A DNA stretch of 64,000 nt from Chloroherpetonaceae bacterium (lineage in GTDB: Bacteria > Bacteroidota > Chlorobiia > Chlorobiales > Thermochlorobacteraceae), in contig JANRJQ010000004.1 of the NCBI GenBank assembly GCA_033763895.1, positions 124,001 to 188,000 of the forward strand, read 5' to 3'. The notes below the pieces were generated by a model that saw only the letters and a program-made list of their open reading frames with translations, searched no databases and was not told the origin of the DNA. The translations under genes and the position numbers were made by a program. This document shows, piece after piece, positions 53,448 to 62,287 of the stretch (position 1 is the first letter of the stretch; every line of letters starts with the position of its first letter).

Positions 53448-53455
53448 AGTGAAAA

Positions 53456-55447
53456 ATGAATGTAAAGAATGTTAAAAAAGGCACTTCGCTTAAGCCTCTT
53501 ACTTATTTGTATCGTAGATTCAAGCGGGTTCCAATAAAAGTTATGATTAACAAGACATCAATACGATTACTCGCGGCGGGGCTTCTTTTCACCACAATTT
53601 TGGTGCTGGCCTATTTTCAGTATCACTGGATTAATGAGGTGAGCGAGGCGCAGGTATCGCAAATGAGAAAGAATACAGAGCGATCCTTGGGGTTATTCAT
53701 TCAAGAATTGGATGGAACGCTAACCGAATTGTATAAAACTTTTCGTCTCCCAGCTTCCAACAGTAACAATGAAATTGCTTTTCGGGTGGCTGAAAATCTT
53801 AGAAATTGGAAGTTAAGTTCAAAACATCCTGACCTTCTTTCTGAGGTGTACTTTGTTCAGTTTATTGGAAATGAACCCCTTATTTATCGAATAAGTAAAG
53901 ACGGGCAATTGACACTTTTAACCACTTATTCTCCGCTAATACAAAATCATTTAGCTGATTTACGCAGTCTCTATGCTCAGGGCATATTAAATGATTTTGA
54001 CACTTATTGCCATCTTGCTATTGATCTTATTCCAATTCCTGTTTATTTATTTTTACCACCTTTACCCAATTCCTCCATTCCAAATCTCGAAACAGGCTTG
54101 ATTCTTTTAGAATTGAATAGTGCTTTTATCACCAATAGCTATTTGCCAAATCTTAAAAAAGCCTATTTGCCAGATGATCAAATGGACTTAGCGTTATTTT
54201 CTTCGCGCAGTCTTCAAGAGCCCTATTTTTCATCCTCACCAACTATTGAAAACTACAATTCCTTTGATGTTAAAGCTCCTTTCGGATTTTTGCAGTATTC
54301 ATCTTCTCTCCCCTCTCGCATTTCCACTATTCAGTCATCAAGTATTCAAAAAATTAGTATCATCGCGCAACAAAAGTCGAATCAAGCGGTTATCTCAAAA
54401 AAGGACACGACGAATACCAGAAAAAAGAAAAGTACAATCAATTATTCATTCTCGTTTTCTGAAACAGCTCCTGCAATAAAGGATTCATCTTTTTTTGTAG
54501 GGTTCAATTCTTATCCTCAAAAAGCAAATGTGTTGCTTTCACCTGCTCCTGATTCTTCTGCACCGAAGCCCTTTGTAATTAAAACCTTTTACTCACAAGA
54601 TCGACAAATGTGGGAAATGCGAGTTCGCCACCGCGAAGGCTCTTTTGAGATTGCAGCGAAATCCTTACAACGGAAAAATTTTTTCATAAGCTTTGGGATT
54701 TTAGCCGTCCTCGGGCTTAGCATCGGACTTTTGGTTCTTTCAGCTGAGAGAGCCCAAAAACTTGCCGAGCGTCAAATGGAATTTGTGGCGGGGGTTTCGC
54801 ATGAACTTCGAACGCCGCTCGCGGTTATTCAGTCCGCCGGTGAAAATTTAGCCGATGGTATCACGGTTGGCGAAGAGAACACTGCCAAATACGGTGAGCT
54901 CATTAAGTCGGAAGGGAAACGGCTTGCCGAGATGGTTGAAGAAATTTTGGAATTCGCTGGCGTTGAATCCGGGAAGAAAAGCTACCGCTTTGAAGTCATC
55001 GATTTGAAGCCTGTAATTCTAGAAATTATCTCTGAATTTGAACAAACAGCATTGAAAGAAAATATTCGTTTCGAAGCCACTGTTCCCGAAACATTAAAGC
55101 CCTTGTTACTCGATAGGAAGTCGTTTCGCTCAGCAGTGATGAACCTCCTGCACAATGCACTTAAATACAGTAATGGAAAAAGCCCGATTATTCTTACCAT
55201 TTCAGAGCTTCACAGTTCAACACTTATTTCGGTGAAAGACTTTGGGCTTGGAATCAGCAAAGAAGATCAAGCGCACATTTTTGAACCGTTCTATCGTGCG
55301 AAATCCGTGCGCGACGCTCAGATAAAGGGAAATGGGCTTGGATTAAGCCTTGTCAAGCGCATAATGGATGCGCACAAAGGCAAAGTATTCCTTGAAAGCG
55401 AGTTACATCGCGGAAGTAATTTTACTCTTCTATTTCCAAATGGCTGA
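53456..55447 (+). CDS. Membrane sensor histidine kinase
   Basis: 663 residues from ATG 53456; ATG 53543 (MINKTSIRLLAAG) gives a more typical N terminus with the first membrane helix immediately following. Helix 1 is at about 34-53, a large periplasmic sensor region at about 55-405 has no recognised fold and includes a Ser-rich stretch, and helix 2 is at about 410-432. HisKA has VSHELRTPLAV (His449). The ATPase shows NLLHNALKYSNGK, DFGLGISKED and KGNGLGLSLVK. It overlaps the response regulator gene by 8 bp, so the pair is one unit facing away from the ABC operon. Confidence 0.94.
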   Translation: MNVKNVKKGTSLKPLTYLYRRFKRVPIKVMINKTSIRLLAAGLLFTTILVLAYFQYHWINEVSEAQVSQMRKNTERSLGLFIQELDGTLTELYKTFRLPASNSNNEIAFRVAENLRNWKLSSKHPDLLSEVYFVQFIGNEPLIYRISKDGQLTLLTTYSPLIQNHLADLRSLYAQGILNDFDTYCHLAIDLIPIPVYLFLPPLPNSSIPNLETGLILLELNSAFITNSYLPNLKKAYLPDDQMDLALFSSRSLQEPYFSSSPTIENYNSFDVKAPFGFLQYSSSLPSRISTIQSSSIQKISIIAQQKSNQAVISKKDTTNTRKKKSTINYSFSFSETAPAIKDSSFFVGFNSYPQKANVLLSPAPDSSAPKPFVIKTFYSQDRQMWEMRVRHREGSFEIAAKSLQRKNFFISFGILAVLGLSIGLLVLSAERAQKLAERQMEFVAGVSHELRTPLAVIQSAGENLADGITVGEENTAKYGELIKSEGKRLAEMVEEILEFAGVESGKKSYRFEVIDLKPVILEIISEFEQTALKENIRFEATVPETLKPLLLDRKSFRSAVMNLLHNALKYSNGKSPIILTISELHSSTLISVKDFGLGISKEDQAHIFEPFYRAKSVRDAQIKGNGLGLSLVKRIMDAHKGKVFLESELHRGSNFTLLFPNG

Positions 55448-56141
55448 ACCAATTAAAATTCTACTGATAGAAGACGAAGCCGGTATTGTTCTCACGCTTA
55501 CCGACCGTTTGAAAAGCGAGGGATTTCAGGTTGATTCCGAAAGGGACGGCGAAAAGGGTTTTCAACGCGCTTTGAAAGGACATTATGATGTGTGCATTAT
55601 CGATGTCATGCTTCCCAATAAATCAGGCTTTGATATCTGCCGCGATCTCCGCTCTGCCTCAATCTTTACACCAATTTTGATGCTTACCGCTCGCGGACAA
55701 ACCATCGATAAAGTGCTCGGCCTAAAACTCGGCGCCGATGATTATCTCACCAAGCCCTTCGATATGATGGAATTACTTGCCCGTTTAGAAGCCTTGCTTC
55801 GGCGAAACAGCAAACCTAAAAATGCAGTTGAGGTTCCGGATATCTTTCATATTGGGGAATGCATCATCAATTTCAAAACGATGGAAGTCAAAAAAAATGG
55901 GGAGACTTTAGAGCTTTCTGCAAAAGAATTTCAACTCCTCCGGTACTTCATCGAAAACAAAGGGAAACTGCTCTCACGTGAAATTTTGCTTAATGCCGTT
56001 TGGGGATATCATGCAATGCCCTCGACGCGTACCGTGGATGTGCACGTCGCGTGGCTTCGCCAAAAACTTGAACCCAATCCGAAAGCCCCACGCTTTATTC
56101 TTACTATGCACGGAATGGGATACAAATTTGTGGGTGAGTAA
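55440..56141 (+). CDS. OmpR/PhoB-family response regulator
   Basis: 233-residue DNA-binding regulator. The receiver has IEDEAG, phospho-Asp in CIIDVMLPNKSG (about 55) and LTKPFD (Lys about 105). The winged helix has ELSAKEFQLLRYFIENKGKLLSREILLNAVWGY and TRTVDVHVAWLRQKLE. ATG 55440 lies inside the kinase's last codons (ATGGCTGA), which implies coupling; an earlier in-frame ATG at 55368 within the kinase is ignored. It is a candidate regulator of the adjoining divergent ABC operon through the TGTTAAG repeats. Confidence 0.95.
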   Translation: MAEPIKILLIEDEAGIVLTLTDRLKSEGFQVDSERDGEKGFQRALKGHYDVCIIDVMLPNKSGFDICRDLRSASIFTPILMLTARGQTIDKVLGLKLGADDYLTKPFDMMELLARLEALLRRNSKPKNAVEVPDIFHIGECIINFKTMEVKKNGETLELSAKEFQLLRYFIENKGKLLSREILLNAVWGYHAMPSTRTVDVHVAWLRQKLEPNPKAPRFILTMHGMGYKFVGE

Positions 56142-56164
56142 AAGTATAAATGCTTGTACTTTTT
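56140..56164 (+). terminator. Weak terminator after the response regulator
   Basis: AAAAGTA (56140-56146) pairs with TACTTTT (56157-56163), followed by T. The stem is short and A/T-rich. It overlaps the last base pairs of the regulator gene and lies before the convergent DUF547 gene. Confidence 0.4.
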
Positions 56165-56199
56165 CAGTGTGAATACTCAACGAGTTGAACTTTTGATTT

Positions 56200-56958
56200 T
56201 CACTTTGAATTAAGCGACCAATCATAACCGAAGTATTCAATTTCCTTCACACCATCTAAGAGCCAACTGCGCTTGGGCTCATCGAGATATCGGGCAAGAA
56301 ATGATTTTACGCCACCAAATTTCGAAAAATCGGCGGAGTACCAATTGAAGATTTGCGCAATTTTAATTTTTGGGCTTCCAATTTGAATCTCGTTGCGAAG
56401 TGTGTCATTGATAAAATTCCGTGCAGCACGCTCCAACTGCGCTTCGAGTTTAAATCCTTCGTAGGCTTCACTTTGCAGGGGTGGGCACGACACTGCTGCA
56501 CATACACAGGTAAAGTGCACGCGATCTTCCCCCAATTCTTTGATGAGTATCGTTTTTTCAATTTCATCCAGAGTCATCTTTTTTCCCGCAACTGTAAAGA
56601 ACTGCTCTCTCCAAGCATTGGGGCGAATATCCATAATGCTTTTTATGCCTGTGTTTTTGGTGATCAAATGAATGGTAAACGCATTGTAAGCATTTATCCA
56701 AAAGGCAATTTGACTTTCCTTGCTCGGCTTCCGATTGGAGAAAAAAACGGTGTCTTGTTCGAGCGACTTAAGATAGGCCTCGAATTCTCGAGAATTTCTA
56801 AAAGCCTCATAATCCACTTTGCCATTCACCACATGCTTTTTTAAGAGAACGGTAAATGCCTGATGACGACCTTTTACGCGATGCTTAGGCGCTTTTTGCG
56901 CGATTCCCTCTACGGAGAACAACAGGAGAAGTAACCCTGTAAGGATATGTTTTATCAT
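56200..56958 (-). CDS. Secreted DUF547 protein
   Basis: 252 residues with a signal peptide (about 1-20). The DUF547 core is clear: VNGKVDYEAFRNSREFEAYLKSL (about 48-70), QIAFWINAYNAFTIHLI (about 87-103) and later CAAVSCPPLQSEAYEG (about 155) with LERAARNFIN. The catalytic-looking Cys in VSCPPL suggests a papain-like or thiol-dependent fold, but the function is unknown. Its start overlaps the histidine kinase stop by 4 bp, so it is the last gene of the redoxin/two-component operon. Confidence 0.88.
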   Translation of the reverse strand: MIKHILTGLLLLLFSVEGIAQKAPKHRVKGRHQAFTVLLKKHVVNGKVDYEAFRNSREFEAYLKSLEQDTVFFSNRKPSKESQIAFWINAYNAFTIHLITKNTGIKSIMDIRPNAWREQFFTVAGKKMTLDEIEKTILIKELGEDRVHFTCVCAAVSCPPLQSEAYEGFKLEAQLERAARNFINDTLRNEIQIGSPKIKIAQIFNWYSADFSKFGGVKSFLARYLDEPKRSWLLDGVKEIEYFGYDWSLNSK

Positions 56959-58433
56959 GCTTCTTTTGGTATTGAATTCAAGAGAAACGAAAATCGAGTT
57001 CCTTCACCAAAGGTGCTTTGAACCTTTATCGTTGAATGATGGAGTTCGAGAATCTTACGCGAAATCGCGAGTCCCAATCCCGAGCCGCTCTTTTCGCCGG
57101 TACGAATGTTTTCGCTTTGATAAAATCGGTCAAAGAGATTATCCAAATCCTTTTCCTGTATGCCTTCGCCATTATCTATAACGGCAACTTCAAGCGCATT
57201 GCTATTTTGCTGCGCCACTTGCACACCCACCTTACCGCCTTCGGGAGTAAAACGAAGCGCATTTTCGATTAAGTTTTGTAATACCCTTTCAATCATTTCG
57301 ACATCACCCAAAATCATTGGACTTGATTCGGGAATTGAAATCTCAAGGTGGATGCTCTGTATTTCCGCTTGTGGCTTAAAACTAAGGGCGATATCGTGAA
57401 CAAGTTCAGAAAGTGAAAACGGCTCGAAGCTCGGCGTTTTCTGACCGGCTTCTAATTTTGAATGCTCAAAAAGTTGATGAATCAATCGATTCAGTTTTTT
57501 TGCATTTCTCAGAATTACCGTCAAATATTCTGTTCGTTCTTGCTCCTTCAAATCATTCGATTTCTTGATAATGGTTTCGGCATAGCCCTCAATGGAAGCT
57601 AAAGGGGTACGTAAATCATGAGAGACATTGGCGATGAGCTCTCGCCTGAGCATATCCGATTCTTTCTGCTTTCGAATTGAAATCTCAACGCGCTGCATCA
57701 TTTCATTAAATGCTGTGGAAAGATCTTTGAGCTCCTCGGTCGGCATTTCAGGAATTCTTTCTGCAATATTTTTTTCTTCAATTCGTTTTACAAATTGTGA
57801 AAACTGCCGAAGGTCTCGAGTAAGCCTTGAAATCCACCAAATCCCTAATACAGAGGTAAAGAGAAGAATTAGGAGCAAAGAAATTCCGATGCTTCGCATA
57901 ATCATACTTTGCTGCATTGCGATAACCGCAGAGGCATCGCGGTCATTTTCAAGGGCGATGTATAAATAGCAATGCAAAGTGCCATCGGGTTGATAGATAG
58001 GAGACGCAGAAAAGATAATGGGCATTTCGGGTCGCTTAGGATTATCGCCATAGATTGGGAAGGATTCCTTTCGCGCAATGAAATTCTGAATCTTTTCAAT
58101 CGATACTTTTTTGAGCAGCAAAGAGTCATTCTTCAGCCCAAATACTTCCCCATCATCATGTACCAAATACATTCGAATGGTTGGGTTGATGATCATTGCC
58201 GTAGAAAAAATCCGCTCAACGGTATCACGATAAAAATTATTTGTTCGTGTATCAATTTTGAATTCTTTAGATATCGATGCCGCTAAATTTTCATTGGCAC
58301 GTTGAGTGGCTTCATCCAAATACATTCCGCTTGTCTTTGAAAGAATGTAGAGCATTGCCATTCCAACAAAGGCCAAAAGTCCGATAAACAACGCCGTAAG
58401 CTTAAAGCGGAGCGAGAGAATGACTGATTTCAT
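56955..58433 (-). CDS. HAMP-containing sensor histidine kinase
   Basis: 492 residues of classic two-helix topology. Helix 1 is at about 11-31, a periplasmic sensor at about 32-180, and helix 2 at about 181-201. A HAMP domain follows (about 202-255, ending in MPTEELKDLSTAFNEMMQRV). HisKA has NVSHDLRTPLASIEGYAE (His about 272), and the ATPase domain shows NLIENALRFTPEGG, DNGEGIQEKDLDNLFDRFYQSE and GSGLGLAISRKI. It lies 3 bp after its regulator gene. The periplasmic domain is small and of no recognised fold; the co-transcribed thioredoxin-like and DUF547 proteins suggest a thiol or redox cue. Confidence 0.95.
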   Translation of the reverse strand: MKSVILSLRFKLTALFIGLLAFVGMAMLYILSKTSGMYLDEATQRANENLAASISKEFKIDTRTNNFYRDTVERIFSTAMIINPTIRMYLVHDDGEVFGLKNDSLLLKKVSIEKIQNFIARKESFPIYGDNPKRPEMPIIFSASPIYQPDGTLHCYLYIALENDRDASAVIAMQQSMIMRSIGISLLLILLFTSVLGIWWISRLTRDLRQFSQFVKRIEEKNIAERIPEMPTEELKDLSTAFNEMMQRVEISIRKQKESDMLRRELIANVSHDLRTPLASIEGYAETIIKKSNDLKEQERTEYLTVILRNAKKLNRLIHQLFEHSKLEAGQKTPSFEPFSLSELVHDIALSFKPQAEIQSIHLEISIPESSPMILGDVEMIERVLQNLIENALRFTPEGGKVGVQVAQQNSNALEVAVIDNGEGIQEKDLDNLFDRFYQSENIRTGEKSGSGLGLAISRKILELHHSTIKVQSTFGEGTRFSFLLNSIPKEA

Positions 58434-58436
58434 TGA

Positions 58437-59138
58437 TTACACATTCTCATTGAATTTGTACCCAATTCCCCAAACGGTAAGAATCAACGTTGGAGATTCG
58501 GAGTCTGCTTCAATTTTCATTCTAAGCCGATTGATATGCGAATTCACGGTGTGCTCATATCCGGAAAAATGATCGCCCCAAATCAAATCCAGCAACTCTG
58601 ATCGTGAAAATGCTCGGCCGGGATTTTTCATCATCAGGTTAAGAAGTTCAAATTCTTTTTGGGTCAAGTTTAGTGGTTTTCCCTCTAAAAATGCGCGGTG
58701 ATTGTCATTATCAAGGCGAATCGGCCCTCGTATCAATTGCTTTTCTGCACCGATAAAACTAAGCTCCTTTTCGGGACTAAAGCGGCGAATTCGTGCCTTT
58801 ACTCGCGCCATTAATTCCTTTACGCTGAAAGGCTTCGTCACATAGTCATCAGCCCCAATTTCAAGGGCCTCGAGCTTATCACCCTCCTCCGATTTCGAAG
58901 TCAGCATAATAATTGGCGTTTGAACTTTCTTTGCTCGAATCTGCCGGCAAGCATCAATCCCATTGAGCTTTGGAAGCATAATGTCTAAAATAATGACATC
59001 AAAATTTGATTGTGAGGCAAAGAGAACACCATCTAACCCATTGGTCACGATTTCTGCGCCGCATTCAATGTCTCGAAGATTGAGGGCAATGAGTTGCGCA
59101 ATATCAGCATCATCTTCAATGATTAGCACTCTTTTCAT
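58437..59138 (-). CDS. OmpR-family response regulator
   Basis: 233 residues. The receiver has IEDDADIAQ, phospho-Asp in VIILDIMLPKLNGID (about 53) and YVTKPFSVKELMARV. The winged helix has LNLTQKEFELLNLMMKNPGRAFSR and GYEHTVNSHINRLRMKIE. Its start overlaps the stop of the thioredoxin-like gene by 4 bp, and the kinase follows after 3 bp. It is a candidate to bind the GTGATAC sites about 1.2 kb upstream, since no other regulator of this type is closer. Confidence 0.95.
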   Translation of the reverse strand: MKRVLIIEDDADIAQLIALNLRDIECGAEIVTNGLDGVLFASQSNFDVIILDIMLPKLNGIDACRQIRAKKVQTPIIMLTSKSEEGDKLEALEIGADDYVTKPFSVKELMARVKARIRRFSPEKELSFIGAEKQLIRGPIRLDNDNHRAFLEGKPLNLTQKEFELLNLMMKNPGRAFSRSELLDLIWGDHFSGYEHTVNSHINRLRMKIEADSESPTLILTVWGIGYKFNENV

Positions 59139-59638
59139 TCGTCGCTCTTTTCAGAAAGCAATCGTTGGATTTCATTTCTTGTTTTGTCATAATTTCCTTC
59201 ACCAATATGAATGTATCGAATAATTCCCTTCTTATCGATTAAGTATATGCAAGGCCAATAGCGTTGTTCATATCGGTTCCAAGTCTGATAGTCATTATCG
59301 GTCACCACGGCATATTGTATTCCAAGTTTTTGGATTTCAGTTTTTACCGTTTCAATTTTTTTCTCGTACCCAAATTCCGGCGTGTGTATTCCAATGATAA
59401 CAAGCCCATCCTTTGAAAATTCCTTGTGCCAAGCATTCACCGAAGGAATTGTATTCCGACAGTTGTAACATGCAAACGTCCAAAAATGAAGCAGTACCAC
59501 TTTTCCCTTTTGCGAGTGCAAAGAGGATTTAGGCGAATTAATCCATTGCCCATCAAGAAGTTCAGGGGCTTTAGAACCAACTTTAATGACTTCGTCCGGA
59601 ATCATTAACCAAAATATTGAGATGAGCAAAAATTGCAT
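59135..59638 (-). CDS. Thioredoxin-like (TlpA/DipZ-type) protein
   Basis: 167 residues. A short hydrophobic N terminus (about 1-13), probably a signal or anchor, precedes a thioredoxin fold with KVVLLHFWTFACYNCRNTIP, active-site Cys57-Tyr-Asn-Cys60, then VIIGIHTPEF (about 77) and the cis-Pro region RYWPCIYLIDKKG. WTFxCxNC is the signature of the C-terminal DipZ/thiol-disulfide group. There is an extra Cys just after the cis-Pro. It is the first gene of the operon with a response regulator, kinase and DUF547 protein, all overlapping or nearly so. Confidence 0.9.
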   Translation of the reverse strand: MQFLLISIFWLMIPDEVIKVGSKAPELLDGQWINSPKSSLHSQKGKVVLLHFWTFACYNCRNTIPSVNAWHKEFSKDGLVIIGIHTPEFGYEKKIETVKTEIQKLGIQYAVVTDNDYQTWNRYEQRYWPCIYLIDKKGIIRYIHIGEGNYDKTRNEIQRLLSEKSDE

Positions 59639-59828
59639 TTTGATGATTGATTACTTGAAGAAAATCCCTACACAGAATGTATACTCTAAGATCATTGATT
59701 CCCTCTTCAAGCTTTAACCGCTTTCTGAGTGCCGTGAAATTTTCGCAGGTCAAAACAACTAAACTCTATTCCAATGAGATGATATTTGGCAGAAACGATT
59801 CAATATCTATTCTTTCAACAAACGATAA

Positions 59829-60263
59829 TTAGTTGCTTGAAACCGTAATCTTACAGTCACCCGTTGGATTGAGTGGGCAGCTATAGAGATACTCGCCTTC
59901 CTTGAGCTCTACAACACCCGTTTCCTTTGATTCACCTTTTTTAATATGACCATCTGTTCCGGAGTTTGGTACCGATTTCTTGGTTTTCGCCGCGCGTAAA
60001 TAAAGACCAACTTCGTGGTCAACACTTAGATTAGAAACCTTAAATCGATATTTCCCCGGTTTCAATTTTATGGACTGTTGCACAAATTCTCCGGGCGTTT
60101 GCTCGAGCGTTATAACGGGAATTCCATCTTTCTCAGTAGGCATTACATTGACTTTCTTTCCGTTTTGAATAACCTCTACACTGCAAGAACTGTCTGTTTG
60201 GGCTTGAAGCGTTGCATAGGCAAAAAAGGATAGGAGAATTGTGATAATCCATTTCATTTTCAT
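59829..60263 (-). CDS. Cupredoxin-like secreted protein with atypical copper site
   Basis: About 144 residues from ATG 60263. The signal peptide ends in TLQAQ. The rest resembles a cupredoxin-like beta-sandwich: LKPGKYRFKVSNLSVDHEVGLYL, then KKGESKETGVVELKEGEYLYSC, and the end PLNPTGDCKITV. A copper site would need His-Cys-His-Met. One His (DHEVG) and the loop Cys (YSC) are present, but the second His and Met are replaced (PLNPTGDC), which instead offers a second Cys. It may bind copper differently or have lost it. It is divergent from the kinase at 60440 across the GTGATAC region. Confidence 0.7.
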   Translation of the reverse strand: MKMKWIITILLSFFAYATLQAQTDSSCSVEVIQNGKKVNVMPTEKDGIPVITLEQTPGEFVQQSIKLKPGKYRFKVSNLSVDHEVGLYLRAAKTKKSVPNSGTDGHIKKGESKETGVVELKEGEYLYSCPLNPTGDCKITVSSN

Positions 60264-60349
60264 GATGTGTATTGATTTGAAATTGACGTTCATTTCTTTG
60301 TTCAGTTAGTCTGAATCGAAAGCAAAGATGAAGTGAAAGTGTCTCAAAA

Positions 60350-60392
60350 GTATCACACCTAAAAAATTAGGCGTGATACATTTGTGATACTT
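60350..60392. promoter_or_regulatory. Three GTGATAC half-sites in a divergent promoter region
   Basis: GTATCAC at 60350-60356 (inverted), GTGATAC at 60373-60379 and GTGATAC at 60384-60390. The last two are direct repeats 11 bp apart (one helical turn). The first and second form a 30-bp imperfect dyad, extended by CCTAA/TTAGG with one mismatch. AAGTATCAC (60348) also mirrors GTGATACTT (60384-60392). No T-run follows, so this is not a terminator. It lies between the cupredoxin-like gene and the kinase gene at 60440 and looks like a regulator operator. Confidence 0.55.
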
Positions 60393-60439
60393 CGCTTGTA
60401 GGTTTAACGAGTTAAAAATCGAACTTAACAGCTAAGGAA

Positions 60440-62278
60440 ATGCCTGAGAAAAAAGCCAACCTCGAGAAACCTGAAGAGATTCAGCAACCCCGCTTTCGTT
60501 TAGGATTCAAAGTGTTTATTGCTCAAGCCTTGATTCTTTCGATAGCCATTTTAATGCCCGCATATTTTAATCTTGAAAATCAAAAGCAAGAAACACTTCG
60601 TCATCTTCAAGAGCAGCTTTTAACGGCCAGCAACACGTTGTCCCTTCAGATTAAACCTGCTGATGTTTCGGAATTAAACGGACTGCCAAGCGATACTCTA
60701 AAGGAATCCTATCAAAGAACACGCAAGTGTATTGTGGATTTTGTAACTGCAAATCATTACTTGGGGTTTGATAGCGATAATGCCTATCTCTTTAAACGAA
60801 CCGAAGGAGATACCTTACGTTTTATTGCAATGTATTACAGTCAGTATGTCGGAATTCCCTATATGCTCCGCAATGAAATGATTCCTGTATTTGAAAAAGG
60901 GGTTTCAAACACAACTGATATCTATGAAGACGAAAATGGTGTTTGGGTTTCCGCATATACACCAATTTTAGATTCAACACGCCGTGTGATAGCACTTGTA
61001 GAAGTTGACTTCAAAAACAATTTCTATATCACTCAATTAGAAATCAAAAAAAGAAACATTTTTATTATCGGAGGCATTGCTATTCTCCTTGGCTCCATCT
61101 TTTCGTTGCTACTTACCTTCCTTGTCTCATCACCAATTAAGCAAATCACCAACGCGGTGCTTGATTTTTCAAAAGGGAATCGATCGCGAAGGGTTGATAT
61201 TCAATCGAATGATGAAATCGGAACTCTTGCTTCTGCATTCAATTTGATGTCCAAAGAAATCTCAGATCGAGATCGAATTACAGAAGAAATTCGAAAAGCA
61301 CGGTTAGAAGAAACCATCGAAGCTTTGAATACAAGCAATATTCAATTGGAAGTCAAACAAAAAGCTCTTGAGGAATCGAATATTGCTTTAAGTCAAAAGA
61401 ATGAGCAGATTAAAGCGCAGCAACTTCAGCTTGTTCAAGCTGAGAAAATGAGTTCGCTCGGACAAATGGTTGCAGGAATCGCCCACGAAATCAATACACC
61501 GCTCGGGTTTGTGAAGAATAGCCTCACCCTTCTTTCAAGAAACCAAGAAGAGATTGAATCATTACTATTGAAGCAACATGCACTCGCTGAGTCTCTTTTA
61601 ATGGGTGGGAGTGACGACGAAATCGAAAAGCATATCACAGAAGCCTTTGAGGCCAAACGTGAATTGGAGGAGAATGAGGTTTTAGGTGACTCCAAAAAAA
61701 TGCTCGATCATTCTAAAACGGGAATTGAACGAATTGAAGAATTGGTCATTAATCTTAAAAACTTCTCAAGGCTTGATGAAACCGCATTCAAACTTTCAGA
61801 TATCAATGAAGGAATTGAATCAACGCTTGTTATCACCAATAATGCCTATAAGCATAAAGCCGAGATCAAGAAAAATTTTACCCCTGATTTGAAAGCAGAG
61901 TGTTACCCTTCTCAATTAAATCAGGTAATTATGAACCTCATCGTTAACGCTGCTCAAGCCATTCCCGAAAAAGGTATGATTCACATTTCAACTATGCTTG
62001 AGCGTATTGATGAATCCCCCGCGGCAAATAAGAGCGATGCATACTACGCCGTAATTGAAGTTTCGGATACCGGCAAAGGAATTTCAAAAGAAAACCTTGA
62101 TAAAATCTTTGATCCCTTTTTTACCACAAAACCGGTTGGGCAAGGCACAGGACTTGGTCTTTCAATTTCTTATCAAATCATTCAAAAGCACAAAGGGAAA
62201 ATCAATGTAAAAAGTGAAGTCGGTAAAGGCACCACTTTTACCGTTCGAATCCCACTCAAACAAAATCAAAAATCTTAG
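60440..62278 (+). CDS. Membrane sensor histidine kinase with HAMP and long HisKA region
   Basis: 612 residues. Helix 1 is at about 24-44, then a periplasmic Cache-like sensor (about 45-205, with YYSQYVGIPYM and GVWVSAYTPILDS as in dCache/sCache domains), helix 2 at about 207-229 and HAMP at about 229-281. A coiled coil (about 285-335) leads to HisKA with MVAGIAHEINTPLG (His349) and a long helical insertion. The ATPase has NLIVNAAQAI and GQGTGLGLSISYQI. Such kinases usually feed a stand-alone receiver, and one follows 9 bp downstream behind a strong SD. Confidence 0.94.
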   Translation: MPEKKANLEKPEEIQQPRFRLGFKVFIAQALILSIAILMPAYFNLENQKQETLRHLQEQLLTASNTLSLQIKPADVSELNGLPSDTLKESYQRTRKCIVDFVTANHYLGFDSDNAYLFKRTEGDTLRFIAMYYSQYVGIPYMLRNEMIPVFEKGVSNTTDIYEDENGVWVSAYTPILDSTRRVIALVEVDFKNNFYITQLEIKKRNIFIIGGIAILLGSIFSLLLTFLVSSPIKQITNAVLDFSKGNRSRRVDIQSNDEIGTLASAFNLMSKEISDRDRITEEIRKARLEETIEALNTSNIQLEVKQKALEESNIALSQKNEQIKAQQLQLVQAEKMSSLGQMVAGIAHEINTPLGFVKNSLTLLSRNQEEIESLLLKQHALAESLLMGGSDDEIEKHITEAFEAKRELEENEVLGDSKKMLDHSKTGIERIEELVINLKNFSRLDETAFKLSDINEGIESTLVITNNAYKHKAEIKKNFTPDLKAECYPSQLNQVIMNLIVNAAQAIPEKGMIHISTMLERIDESPAANKSDAYYAVIEVSDTGKGISKENLDKIFDPFFTTKPVGQGTGLGLSISYQIIQKHKGKINVKSEVGKGTTFTVRIPLKQNQKS

Positions 62279-62287
62279 GAGGAGTTT

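Noticed and set aside
56353-56844. A 163-codon open frame opposite the DUF547 gene
   Set aside because: It mirrors the conserved DUF547 coding region, has atypical composition, and no start context.
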